From Zygaena filipendulae (Eukaryota; Arthropoda; Insecta; Lepidoptera; Zygaenidae): a stretch of 64,000 bases of DNA. The notes beneath the pieces were generated by a model that worked only from the letters and a program-made list of their open reading frames with translations, was not told where the DNA came from and made no database searches. The stretch is from assembly GCA_907165275.2 (NCBI GenBank), contig OU015678.1, forward strand, positions 1,674,001 to 1,738,000. Reading direction: 5' to 3'. A program made the translations under genes and the position numbers. Positions 54,046 to 64,000 of this stretch are shown piece after piece (positions within the stretch are counted from its first letter, which is position 1; each line of letters opens with the position of its first letter).

Positions 54046-55490
54046 GACCTTTATACCTTTATACCTTTTTTCTTCTTTCTTTCTTTCTTTCTTTATATAC
54101 AATACATATTATGGAAGCAAAAAAGTACATATTGAGCATTTAAAATTTAAATTAAAACTTTATACACCACTACCAACATACTATATACATTTATCAATTG
54201 TATATCTAATAATTGACAAAATTAATTGAATAACTAGAAAATTTTAATCAAAATCAAAGAACATTAATATGGTAATTACCTACAAGGCACATAATTAATA
54301 AATACATCTATAAATAAATCATTAAATAACTTCTGCACTGAACTCCAGCACTTACATAATTACATTGATGAATTTATAATTAGACACTACACGATCAATC
54401 AAGTTAGTTTAGCCGTGCTAAGTGTGTAGTACCTACTATCGAGTATGACCATGATTTTGGAAAATTTGTTGTGGGACTTCGTGGTGGCTACGTGGTCGTG
54501 ATTATTTAGTTTTTCGGTGTACGTCTTGCCTCTAATAATCCTAACTAATATTATAAATTCGAATGTGAATTTGTGTGTATTTTTTAGCTAGGTAGCTGGT
54601 GGCAATTGAGGTATATGATTTCATCGTCGTTGATACCAAGACGTAATGTAGTCTGGACTTATATGTATTAACAAGAAAAAATAGGTGGCGAGCTCAGGTA
54701 GCTCTGATTTTTTATTATAAATAATTTTGAAATTGTAAAATAAACTGTCATAAATTATACTATCGTTTCTGTCATCAATTATATCTTAATAAATACGTTT
54801 CATAGATGGTGAAGTTAAAGCTGGCAGAAGTCAGGATGGTGGCAGCTTTTCTTAATTCAGCATCTCAGCGTATTTTTCTTACAGTTATTTTTATCATATA
54901 CCTAAATTGCCACCAGCTCCTCATACACTTTATCAGGGACCTTTTATCTTAAAATTCCCGTCGGAACTTTGAAATTAATGCGGGTGAAACTGCGGGGAAC
55001 AGCTAGTAATATAGAACAGCTAGTCAAAAAAATCATAACAGATGCATAATAGTTACCACAGCTCGCAATTACGGCGATGTGACACTCTAGAGATCCGCAA
55101 AAATCCAAGAAGTCAGATTTAAACGTCAGACAGTTAAATAGTTATGCAATCCAATAAAATTTGGCTTACCATGGTCACCCTACAACAGTATAGCCTTTAT
55201 AGTATTAACCAAGGCTTCGGTTGAGCAATTGACCCACCAGTTTAGACTAACTGAACATGCATTGCGTCTAGGTGTGTTTTTGTGTACCAACTAAGTTCTT
55301 AGTGCCATAATTCATTATCTATCGTTAATACTGATGCAATGACTTGTTCTGAACAAGCTATGTTATACCAATAATGACCTCTTTTTTATTTCTATGTAAC
55401 AAATTGAAATTGGTTTATTTGAGTCGTTAAAGTACATGATAGGTACTTAATAAATTCGTAAAGTTTTTTTTAATCAATATTAGCGTGTGT
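54046..55490. other. No gene; CTTT repeat and a Helitron-like 3' fragment
   Basis: TTTCTTTCTTTCTTTC at 54070-54092. A fragment at about 54927-55007 ends GGGGAACAGCTAGT. The rest is unassigned. Confidence 0.4.
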
Positions 55491-56000
55491 TTCGGAATTC
55501 CCACAGGAACTACATATTTTGTTTCCGAAAATAAAAGTAACCTAAGTTACTCCCTCTAACATCAGCTATCTGCCAGTAAAAGTCCCGTTAAAATCGGTCC
55601 AGCCGTTTCAGAGATTAGCGGGAACAAACAGAAAGACAGACAGACAGAGAAAAATTAAAAAAAAATATTTTTAATCTAATAAATACCGTGTAGGTATATA
55701 CTTTCGTATGCATTAAATGAAAGCTGTTAATTTGGAATTACAAACAGACACTTCAATTTTATTTATATGTACACTGTACACTGTACAGACTAGCCGTTCC
55801 CCGCGGTTTCACTGGCGTTAATTTGTAAATTCGTCACATTTTGTAAACTCCACGCATTGAAAGTAAATTCATCACACATGCATTAAAAATGTGTTGTAAG
55901 AAATAAATTTGTTAACTCGTGCACGTCCTTCTCTGTTCCCCTGGTGAATGCCAAATTTCATGATGATCGGTTGAGTAGTGAACAAACAAACAAATTAACT
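55490..56000. mobile_element. Helitron-like fragments
   Basis: AAATCGGTCCAGCCGTTTCA (55591) and, from 55789, ACTAGCCGTTCCCCGCGG (minus) with its head near 55960-55995. Confidence 0.5.
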
Positions 56001-56231
56001 CACAATTGCGTTTTTTTTTGTAGTAAGATTTCTGTTCGAAATTGAAGCAATGGTTGTGGAGAAACTGAGTAGTGTTGTTCCACCAGCCGTGAAATCGCAT
56101 CATTCTACGTGCGCTGAATAAGTTTCTATGCCTATTAGTTCTTTAGTTACGTTAAATTCATTATGCTCGATCATAAAAAAAAATTAGAAAATATTCGTAG
56201 CCTTTTTTACAAGATTCATTTAAAATCTTAA

Positions 56232-56740
56232 AATCTAATAAGTATATATAAAATTCTCGTGTCACGGTGTTTGTAATTTAACTCCTCCGAAACGGCTCGA
56301 CAGTTTTTTATGAAATTTTATGTGCATATTCAGTAGATTTGAGAATCAGGTACTATCTATTTTTCATACCCCTAAGTGATAAGGGTGGTCCACCCCTAAC
56401 ATTTTTTGTTATTTTTTGGACAATTTTTTTTATTTTTTAGAATGTGGCATTAAACAATACATACAACCCTAAATTTTTAACCTTCCATCACCAACCCTTA
56501 TTTTTTAATAGTTGTTTTAGTAATTTTTCATCCCGCCCGACAACTGATCAACGCACAGCCTAAGCCGCTGATCGTAGAGATCTGAAACTTGGGGGGTGTG
56601 TTCTTTGTATGAAGTAGGCATTCGATAAGAGTGGAATTTCCGAAATGTTCCCCTAAGGGGGTAAAAAGGGGGGCAAAGTTTGTATGGAACAATCCGCGGG
56701 AACTCCGAAATTATCGCGGGTGAAACCGCGTAAAGCAAGT
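56232..56740 (+). mobile_element. Helitron-like element, TATATAAAATTCTCG subfamily, expanded
   Basis: The head matches 20242; the 3' hairpin GGGTGAAACCGCG is at 56719. The interior is longer than in other copies (about 500 bp). Confidence 0.55.
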
Positions 56741-57043
56741 TTTTGTAATACAAAAGCTATAAAAGTTTTTGTTTAAATTTATTTGTTTATTTCTAGGAAG
56801 TAAGCTCCGTAACTACTGGATTGATTTGAGTTAGGTATCCGTGGGTGACAAGCGATACTTTTCAAGTTCCTCATTGAATATCGAAATTGACGCAGGTAGG
56901 TATACCCCGGGGAGAGCTGCTAGAATGTAACGACGGATAATATAAATCATGCCTTCATTTTAGTATTTAGGATATAATTATATGGTAACGATAAATCCAG
57001 ATCCATATACTTGTTAACCAATTAATAGTATATTTCATTACAA

Positions 57044-57153
57044 GTGCGGAAAGCCTGTCATTGCAAAGAGTTCCGACATATGTCTACCCGAGCCGAGGCG
57101 CAGCCGAAGGTGAGGGTTGACAGTCGGAACTCTTTGCAATGACGGTTCCGCAC
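57044..57153. repeat. 110-bp hairpin repeat
   Basis: GTGCGGAAAGCCTGTCATTG and TTGCAAAGAGTTCCGAC are mirrored by GTCGGAACTCTTTGCAATG and GGTTCCGCAC around a GAGCCGAGGCGCAGCC core. Confidence 0.85.
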
Positions 57154-57168
57154 GTGTATTGAACAACT

Positions 57169-57462
57169 ATTTTTAATACAGTTGCGAAAAAATTAAGCAA
57201 TTTAATAAAATATCAAAAACACAATAAACTCAACTAAGTTCCAACTGTCATCAAGAGATGGCGCTAGTCGTATTAGTAATGCAAAACCTACGTTTCGCAA
57301 TGCAAAAAGTGTGTCAAAGTCGTGTCGCCATTTTTGACAGTTGGCAAAGAGAACGCACGAGTTCGGGAAAGGTAAACAAAAAGCTCGAGTATGTAATAGC
57401 CCACATCCCGAACGCTAAACGTCCCTGCAATACGCCACTTTTTGAGCAACTGTATTAAAAAA
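57169..57462. mobile_element. MITE with TTTTTAATACAGTTGC ends
   Basis: TTTTTAATACAGTTGC left and GCAACTGTATTAAAAA right are inverted. The interior includes CGTGTCGCCATTTTTGACAG. Confidence 0.8.
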
Positions 57463-57506
57463 TCTGTTTTGCTCTTTTTGATACCAATATTTATAATTTT
57501 TTAGAA

Positions 57507-57734
57507 TCTTACTAATATTATAAACGCGAAAGTTTGTAAGAATGTATGGATGGATGGATGGATGGATGGATGGATGTAAGTTACTCTTTCACGCAAAAAC
57601 TACTGAATGGATTTAAATGAAACTTAACTATAATATAGCTTATACATCAGATTAACACATAGGGTACTTATTATCCCAGAATTCCCGCAGGAACTCTGAA
57701 ATTAACGCGGGTGATACCGCGGGGCACAACTAGT
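57507..57734 (+). mobile_element. Helitron-like element with (GGAT)n in its head
   Basis: It starts TCTTACTAATATTATAAACG, has about seven GGAT units at 57546-57574, and ends ACCGCGGGGCACAACTAGT. Confidence 0.78.
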
Positions 57735-58763
57735 TGATAATAATATAGTTTTTTAGTTTTTGATATCTCCGTAAAACTCTGTGAATTAAGATTGAATATT
57801 TTTATAATGCGATATGAGATCCATCTTCAATGAAAGTTTGCATGTTTGTTTGTCCTTCTTTCACGTTGCAACCGAGCAACAGATCGAAATCATTGAATTT
57901 TAATAATAATATAATAAATGCAAATTCATTAAAACTTGAAAAAAAAATGCATCCACGTTACTGAAGTAAACCTCCTATTGTATTTTAAGTACGTAAACGA
58001 TTTAATTGTTAGTTTTTTTTTTTACCTAACAGCAATCAAGTGATGTTAACAATAAATTGTGACATTGACCGCATTCGGTCACGACTCACGATTACACCGA
58101 AAGATCGCATCTCTTGCTAATCACCACGAGACATGGATGCACGAACTGTCAGACGAATTGACAAATTTTCGACTTCTTCTTTTTCTTTGGACTTTCGCAA
58201 TATTTGTATAGGCAATATATCTTGTTAGCATCGAACAAACGCTTTGAGATTGCAAAGTATATGGTTGTTGCTTTAAAGATTGCAAAATCTTTTTCGGAGC
58301 TCTCGAAGGACACCGAAGAAATCAGCGCCCTTATTTTCTATGAACATAACACTCCGCGTTAAGATAAGACGTCGCAAAAACTGTATTTCTCGCGATCAAA
58401 GAAGTATCACTAAAAAAAATACATTTACAACGTGTGTTATGGTACTTATACAGAATATTAATTTCTAATATTTTTTCATCTGGAGCGGTCGGAGTTGTTT
58501 TTAGGACGCGCGTTATGGGCAAGGAATCTTGTTGTTCATAGTGAATAAAGGCCTAGCTCGAAACTTCATAGTATCTATATCTTTTCGCGCATATTAAAAA
58601 CACGCTACTGCGAAAATTCTTAGCACAATCAAACACAACAAAATTCACTTAGGTGTGAAAATTTTTATCGACACGAAAATAAATGATAGAGAAGCGGAAC
58701 GGTAACGCCAAAAAGACTTAAATAAAACTAATAAAAATATAGCTAAACTCACACTCTCATTTA
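57735..58763. other. No gene seen
   Basis: About 1 kb upstream of gene A with no recognised element; short open frames at 58280-58522 look like chance. Confidence 0.4.
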
Positions 58764-59220
58764 TCCTACTAATATTATAAATGTGGAAGTGTGGATGTTT
58801 GGATGTTTGTTACTCAATCACGCAAAAACGGCTGAACGGATTTGGATGAAATTTTGCATGCACGTTGTCAGGAATACAGAGAAGAACATAGCGTACTTTA
58901 TATTCCGGAATCCCCGCAGGAATTCCGGCATAAAAGTATATCCAATTCCAGATTACAATTTATCTCTGTGACAAATTTCATCCAATTCTATTCGAACATT
59001 CTGGAGTGATTGAGTCACAATCAACCTTCCATCCATCCATCCAAAAGAGGCATAATCTTCTTTATAATTAAAAATGAATGTTTGTATGTCTAGCTGTCCT
59101 TTATGCATTTCGAAACCATTATGTATTGGTACCATTGTTATAAAAAAAATTGCGGGTTGTTCCGCAAAGGTGATCCTGATCACAAAACCCACGCGGGTGA
59201 AACCGCGGTGCACAGCTAGT
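58764..59220 (+). mobile_element. Helitron-like units, one broken and one with a 3' end
   Basis: TCCTACTAATATTATAAATG at 58764 opens the first; the last ends ACCGCGGTGCACAGCTAGT at 59220. Confidence 0.6.
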
Positions 59221-59233
59221 TATAACTTATAAA

Positions 59234-59487
59234 TGGACGCATATAAGCAATAACATGTTAACCCACAAAATTAAGTTATTGATTCAGAACGATTTATTGA
59301 GAGTTAGGGAACGTTTTTTAATTGTGTGTTTACCTTATTACATTGCTTAAATATGTAACTAAATATTGAACATAAAAAATATTGATACAAAATGGCGCTC
59401 CTACTTTTAAAACACGATTTACTCAAAATTTCTCCAGTGTGGGTTAACACACTATTGCCTATCTGTGCTATTGCTTATCTATGTCCA
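59234..59487. mobile_element. MITE, GATAAGCAATA family, copy 2
   Basis: TGGACGCATATAAGCAATAA left and TTGCTTATCTATGTCCA right; the interior matches 52065-52300 closely. Confidence 0.85.
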
Positions 59488-59498
59488 AATATAAATCA

Positions 59499-59761
59499 AT
59501 GTTTGTATGTCTGTCCTCTATGCGTTTCTAAACCATTGGTCCGGTTGTTATGAAACTTTGGCGGGTTGTTCTGCCTGCGTCCGCAAAGGTTCCTAATTCT
59601 GCTATAAAGATATATCCTGCGGGAATCCCGAAATTCACGCGGGTGAATCTCCGAAACGGTTAGACCCATTTTGACGGGACTTTCACTGCTAATTAGCTGA
59701 TGTTAAAGGAGTAATTTAGACTACTTTGGAGTTCCGTAACTCACGCGAGGCACAGCTAGTT
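59499..59761 (+). mobile_element. Helitron-like units, worn
   Basis: CTCCGAAACGGTTAGACCCA inside; ends GAGGCACAGCTAGT. Confidence 0.5.
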
Positions 59762-60460
59762 TATAATATTACTAATAGATTTGCGACGAGAATCAAATAC
59801 TAAATATCCTTCATCATTACGTACCTTTTTAAACTTAACATCTCTGCATTTTTGAACCGGTATAGGTATAATATCTTTTAAAGTGCAAACGCTGCATAAA
59901 AATTTATCCGCATTTTGCACAATGCGGAAATGAATCTGAGGTAGGCGAAGTTATTGCGATATGTACCTACATATAATTGATTATACCTACCTGAACACCA
60001 ACTGAATGACTATACATATAACTACATCTTATATGTATAAAAATCTCGCATCACAATGTTTGTATGAATGTAAGAAAACTGTCACTGATTAGCTGCAGTT
60101 ATTAAATTACAGTGAAACTGAAAACCTACTGCAAGTGCTGGTATAGTAGGACGGGGGCGTGCGAACCGCAACACCCTGGTAACGTGTAGTTTGGTACTAC
60201 CTCAAAATGCATTTCCCATCATGAGTATGATAGTAAATTTTGAATTTTTCACTCAATAATGTAGGTTAAGGGCCTGGTGACTGGTGACCTACAACACGGG
60301 CGCTCTACGAACCTAGTTTAGGCACTAGACTCACAATTGAGATTATATTATATCGTTGTTAGTTTTAAGCCAAACCATACGTATCTACTTATATTTCTGT
60401 TTTTGCTGAATAAATATTAGGTACAATTATTATTTGTTCGGGTAAAATTTCAAAACTCTG
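59762..60460. other. No gene seen
   Basis: AT-rich, unassigned. Confidence 0.35.
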
Positions 60461-61115
60461 AATCCATCATGATGAAAGGTCACTTTGTTGTAATTTGGTC
60501 CTACTTAAAAAATAAGGTAGTTTGTATCCCGGAATTCCCGCGTGAACTCCGAAATTAATGCGGGGATCAGTTAATCACCGTAAAATACTACGTTGGCACT
60601 ATTCTTTGACAGCATTTTCACTAGCAATTAGCTGATATTATACGGAGTAACTTGAGCTACTTTTATCAGAGTTCCTGTGGGAATTCCAAAACCCACGCGG
60701 GTGAAATCCAAAACGGTTGGACCTATTTTGATGGGACTTTCAATGCTGTTTGGCTGATGGTGTAAGGAGTAACTTAGGCTTCTTTCAACAGATTTTCTGT
60801 AGGAACGCCGATACTCACGCGATCCTCTGCTGTGTCTGTCTGTCTGTTCGCGATAAACACAAAAACTACTGAACCGATTTTCATGCAATTTTTACCAATA
60901 GATAGAGTGATTCATCAGGAAGGTTTGGGTATATAACTTGTGAAGGTTTTGTGTAAATTGGTTGAAATAACCTATTATGGGTATGTGGGAGAAAGTTCAT
61001 TAAATTTTGCATACTACACGTTGTCAGGGGTACACGGACATAGGGTACTTTTTGTCCCGGAATTCCCGCGGGAACTTCGCAATTAACGCGTGTGAAACCG
61101 CGGGAACCGATATAA
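60461..61115. mobile_element. Mosaic of Helitron-like fragments
   Basis: At least four partial units (GGAATTCCCGCGTGAACTCC 60531; AAACCCACGCGGGTGAAATC 60689; TCTGTCTGTTCGCGATAAAC 60837; GGAACTTCGCAATTAACGCG 61070). Confidence 0.5.
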
Positions 61116-62215
61116 TATAATAAATGGCAGTGAGTAATTAACGCATAGATAATTTCCATGGACGTGCGCTTTGAATGATTTTTCATATTTTCAATGCCAA
61201 TACATACCTATCAGACGAAATAGAATTTTAGTTAAAAATTTTCTTCCATGTTGAATTTTTTTTTCGATTTTCAGCGCATTAAAAAAGAAAAACCAGTAAT
61301 AAACTAATATACATCTTTTAACATCGACTTTAAGAAGTTTTTAGTTAAATTTTAATAAAAGTAATCAAAATTAAAAAAAAAATCTCTAGTTTGTGAGAAC
61401 ACAGACAATGTTGCAAATAAAAGTTGAATCACGAAGGGGAAACACACGTTATTAATCGTTCATTTATTTAGTGTTAAAATCACAGTAATCTTTAATTTGC
61501 AACATTATTTGTGTGCCCACAAATTAGAGAAATAGTGTTTTTTTTTATTATTATTTTAAATAAAATTTAATAATTCAATTACAAACTTTTAAAGTGTTAA
61601 AAGATGTATATTAATTTATTACTTCACGTCTAATTATTATTTGTTTTAATATATATACGTAATTATTTCTATACTCTGCCTTTTTATGTTCCGCTAATTC
61701 TGTCGGTGTGTATATTATCTAGACGTGGTAATTTCAACGCATAAGAACACGTTCGTTAGATACCTAGGTACTTGTTAAGGGCAAGGTACATTCACTTTCT
61801 TGTTTTTTTCTGCTCAATATACTTAACTTATATTTGATACTTATTTAATTTAAGTCATATTTAAAAATACGTTAGTTTGGGACAACCTCGCCTTAAAATT
61901 TAGCAATATAAAAGGGTTTTTGGTGGGGAGCTATAGCGTCAGATCCACCGTTTATTTGTTACTAAAATGTTGTTAAAAGTACAATAGATTTTGTTGTGTA
62001 TTAGTCTGGTTTTATGGATAACAAAGTTTGACAGGGGTGGTTTTTTATGTTTACATATGTATTTTGTCAAACTTTGGTGTCCGAGGAAGATTTAGCAGTG
62101 TACCTACTCTTTCAAACCATCCAACGAGGCTTTTAAAAAAGAAACTTGATGCTGGCAAATGCGCTATGTGCGAAAGTCAATATTAAAAAGTAAAATTTAA
62201 AAAAAAACCGGGAAC
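61116..62215. other. No gene; AT-rich upstream DNA
   Basis: About 1.1 kb, low complexity, no element ends recognised. Confidence 0.4.
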
Positions 62216-62217
62216 TC

Positions 62218-62221
62218 ACCT
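62218..62221 (-). promoter_or_regulatory. Isolated strong splice donor on the minus strand
   Basis: TTTGGAG|GTGAGTTCC matches the donor consensus well. With the candidate acceptor at about 52749 it could close a 5' UTR exon of gene A. This is a guess from position and strand only. Confidence 0.3.
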
Positions 62222-62362
62222 CCAAAGTGTATTTAATTTTAAAATTATTGTACACTTTAATTAAAAAAAATCCTTAGCAACAACACTGAGTTAAAAAACA
62301 ACACAAAATAAAAATACACTCAAGTATCTATACACAACAACGAAAAATATTGGCGCGTAAAA

Positions 62363-62626
62363 TTACTTGACTTGTTTTTTTTTTTCACACAGCTCGGCCA
62401 AGCGAGGAGCAAACGCGGATAATGCCGCGTCTACTACAACTGAATGGGCATAACGCTCGCCTTGCGTTTTATTCCAACTGCAATAAAACTCTGTATCATT
62501 GAACCTAAGTACATCTAGCCAGTAGCCAGCCAGCAGTAACTGCAGTTCAATTCTGTTAACCCGATCTAGAAAGTCACGCGGTGAACTCTGAGTGAGATGA
62601 AACAAATGAACCTGTATGAAATTCAA
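62363..62626 (-). CDS. Unrecognised short ORF, possibly a terminal exon
   Basis: 87 codons, minus strand, ending AAG TAA. I do not recognise the protein. It is more GC-rich than the flanks and has a balanced composition with several Leu, Arg and Glu. Upstream, TTGTTTCATCTCACTCAG before codon 14 looks like an acceptor, so the piece from SSPRDFLDRVNRIE to CEKKKQVK may be the last exon of a gene beyond the right edge, or a decayed insertion. Confidence 0.35.
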   Translation of the reverse strand: MNFIQVHLFHLTQSSPRDFLDRVNRIELQLLLAGYWLDVLRFNDTEFYCSWNKTQGERYAHSVVVDAALSAFAPRLAELCEKKKQVK

Positions 62627-62639
62627 ACTAGTAAATCTG

Positions 62640-63380
62640 TTCGTATTTTAGATGACGTATTCTTATGTGTATTTCATATTCTGGTAATAGGATAATTTCA
62701 AATTGGTACGTTGGTCGTATTGGATACATAATGTGGTATAATACCTTATCAATTCACCAAATACCTGAAACGATTTACAAAATATTTTTTTACAAAAAAC
62801 TACCACCTACTTGTTTTTAGGCTTAAATTTTTTCTCAAAAATAAAAATTCTAGAATTTTAATTTTTACATGAATATTATTATAATTATCTTAACATTTAC
62901 AATCGAGTAGATGAGAAGTGTTATGAAACGGATTACCTATGTGGTCTTACGGTTTTCGCAATGACCTTCAAATAAACTAAATTAAAATAAGTTAAACGTA
63001 CCCTTTTGCTAGGAGGAGTTGTGTTAGTCAGTTGCCTGGGTCAATAGCATAAGCATGCGTAATGTCCAACCCTTTTATTGTTATTAATAATATTTTGAAA
63101 AGAGATTGTTTAATGTTTTTCTATCTATTATCATAATTACTCTAAAAACATGATAAATAATAATCAATATCAAATCGAGTGAAGTGAAGTGAAATTTTCC
63201 AACACTCAGAATAACACGCTCGATCGCTGGTAAAGTCTTATTATAATCTTGACCTTCCCTTCGCTTTAATCTGTTGTACTTTATTCACAATAATTTTGTT
63301 TTAGATCGATAGAGTTCAGATTATTTCGGCGTGCAGTTCATCTAAACAAATTCCTGATAGTATTTTAAAAATAAATTTTG
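62640..63380. other. No gene seen
   Basis: AT-rich, unassigned. Confidence 0.35.
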
Positions 63381-63581
63381 TTTTGGTCTGTCTGTTTTCA
63401 GTGGTTAAACTCAAAAACTACTAAACCGATTTTAAAAATTGTGTCACTGATGGAAATGTACAGTTGGAGGCTACAGTGCGATATCACAGTAATTTAAGTG
63501 TTGGTATAGAATCCCTGATATGAATAGATCCTATGGAAATTTCGAAATTATCGCGAGTGAAACCGCAGTGAACCGGCTAGT
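63380..63581 (+). mobile_element. Helitron-like element
   Basis: AACTACTAAACCGATTTTAA inside and GAACCGGCTAGT at the end. Confidence 0.55.
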
Positions 63582-63666
63582 TATAAATATTTATAGAATT
63601 TCAATTAAACAGTATGCAGATAACTAATAAATAAATATTATTTGGCTTAATATACTTGATGTAGAT

Positions 63667-63896
63667 ACTAGCTGTCCCCCGCGATTTCATCCGCGGTAAT
63701 TTCGGAGTTCCCGCGGAGGTTGCGGGAAAAAGTACTCTATGTCCTTCAGTTCCCGAGGGAATTCCGGGATAAAAACTATCCTATCTTTTAAGTTGGACCA
63801 TATTATAAATGGGTGCAAAATTTTATCAAAATCCGTTCAGTAGTTTCGGAGTCCATCGCGGACAAACAACGTGACACGTGATTTATATATATTAGA
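63667..63896 (-). mobile_element. Full-length Helitron-like element, CACGTGTCACGTTG subfamily
   Basis: ACTAGCTGTCCCCCGCGATT to GTGACACGTGATTTATATAT then ATTAGA; the reverse of the unit at 23861. Confidence 0.8.
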
Positions 63897-64000
63897 TTAA
63901 GAAAGATAAGATTATAAAGAGGAAAGATTGGATTTTTTGTTTGATTGTTTGTTGCGATTTAACTTTAAAACTACTGGACCGATTTCAAAAATTCTTTTAC
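63897..64000 (+). mobile_element. Helitron-like head, cut by the window edge
   Basis: GATTATAAAGAGGAAAGATT and AACTACTGGACCGATTTCAA begin another plus-oriented unit. Confidence 0.5.

Noticed and set aside
57258..57458. 66-codon plus ORF
   Set aside because: Lies wholly inside a MITE (57169-57462) and has no recognised domain.
61739..62100. Upstream promoter of gene A
   Set aside because: TATA-like strings are everywhere in this AT-rich DNA; nothing specific supports a start site.

Overview
The window is AT-rich animal nuclear DNA, almost certainly from a moth or butterfly. The only single-copy coding content I can support is on the minus strand: two adjacent, intron-rich genes for SLC22-type organic cation transporters (major facilitator superfamily). 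The repeats fit Lepidoptera: many short Helitron-like elements ending in CTAGT, MITEs whose ends begin AACCGACTTC or AAACCGGTCAAG, and CR1/Jockey- and RTE-type LINE pieces.

Gene A (29023..52719, minus) can be followed from ATG to stop through 11 coding exons, and every joint keeps the frame. The predicted protein is 676 residues. Gene B (1..7823, minus) is a paralogue lying downstream of gene A on the same strand. Five internal exons and 105 nt of a sixth are visible. Its first coding exon was not found, and its 3' half lies beyond base 1. Exons 3, 4 and 5 have identical lengths in the two genes (130, 129 and 193 nt) with the same splice phases, so the pair looks like a tandem duplication.

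Layout, low to high coordinates: 1-7.8 kb, gene B exons separated by MITEs, a 569-bp palindrome and a hAT-like MITE; 8.4-13.2 kb, a decayed LINE with ORF1 and ORF2 split by a tRNA-derived SINE; 13.2-29.0 kb, an intergenic repeat field holding a hAT-like element filled with a tandem Helitron array, LINE tails and inverted-repeat elements; 29.0-39.6 kb, gene A exons 11 to 2, with a younger 5'-truncated LINE in intron 8 and a 17-bp minisatellite of about 1.57 kb in intron 2; 39.6-52.3 kb, the large repeat-filled intron 1; 52.3-52.7 kb, gene A exon 1; 52.7-64 kb, upstream repeat-rich DNA with one short unrecognised ORF and one strong isolated splice donor.

The two transporters probably work at the plasma membrane on small organic cations or related solutes. 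A role like the insect carcinine or beta-alanine transporters is possible but cannot be decided here. I found no bacterial genes, CRISPR array or operon. The most unusual structure is how closely repeats approach the exons: several insertions end within about 10-45 nt of a splice site while the exons stay open.
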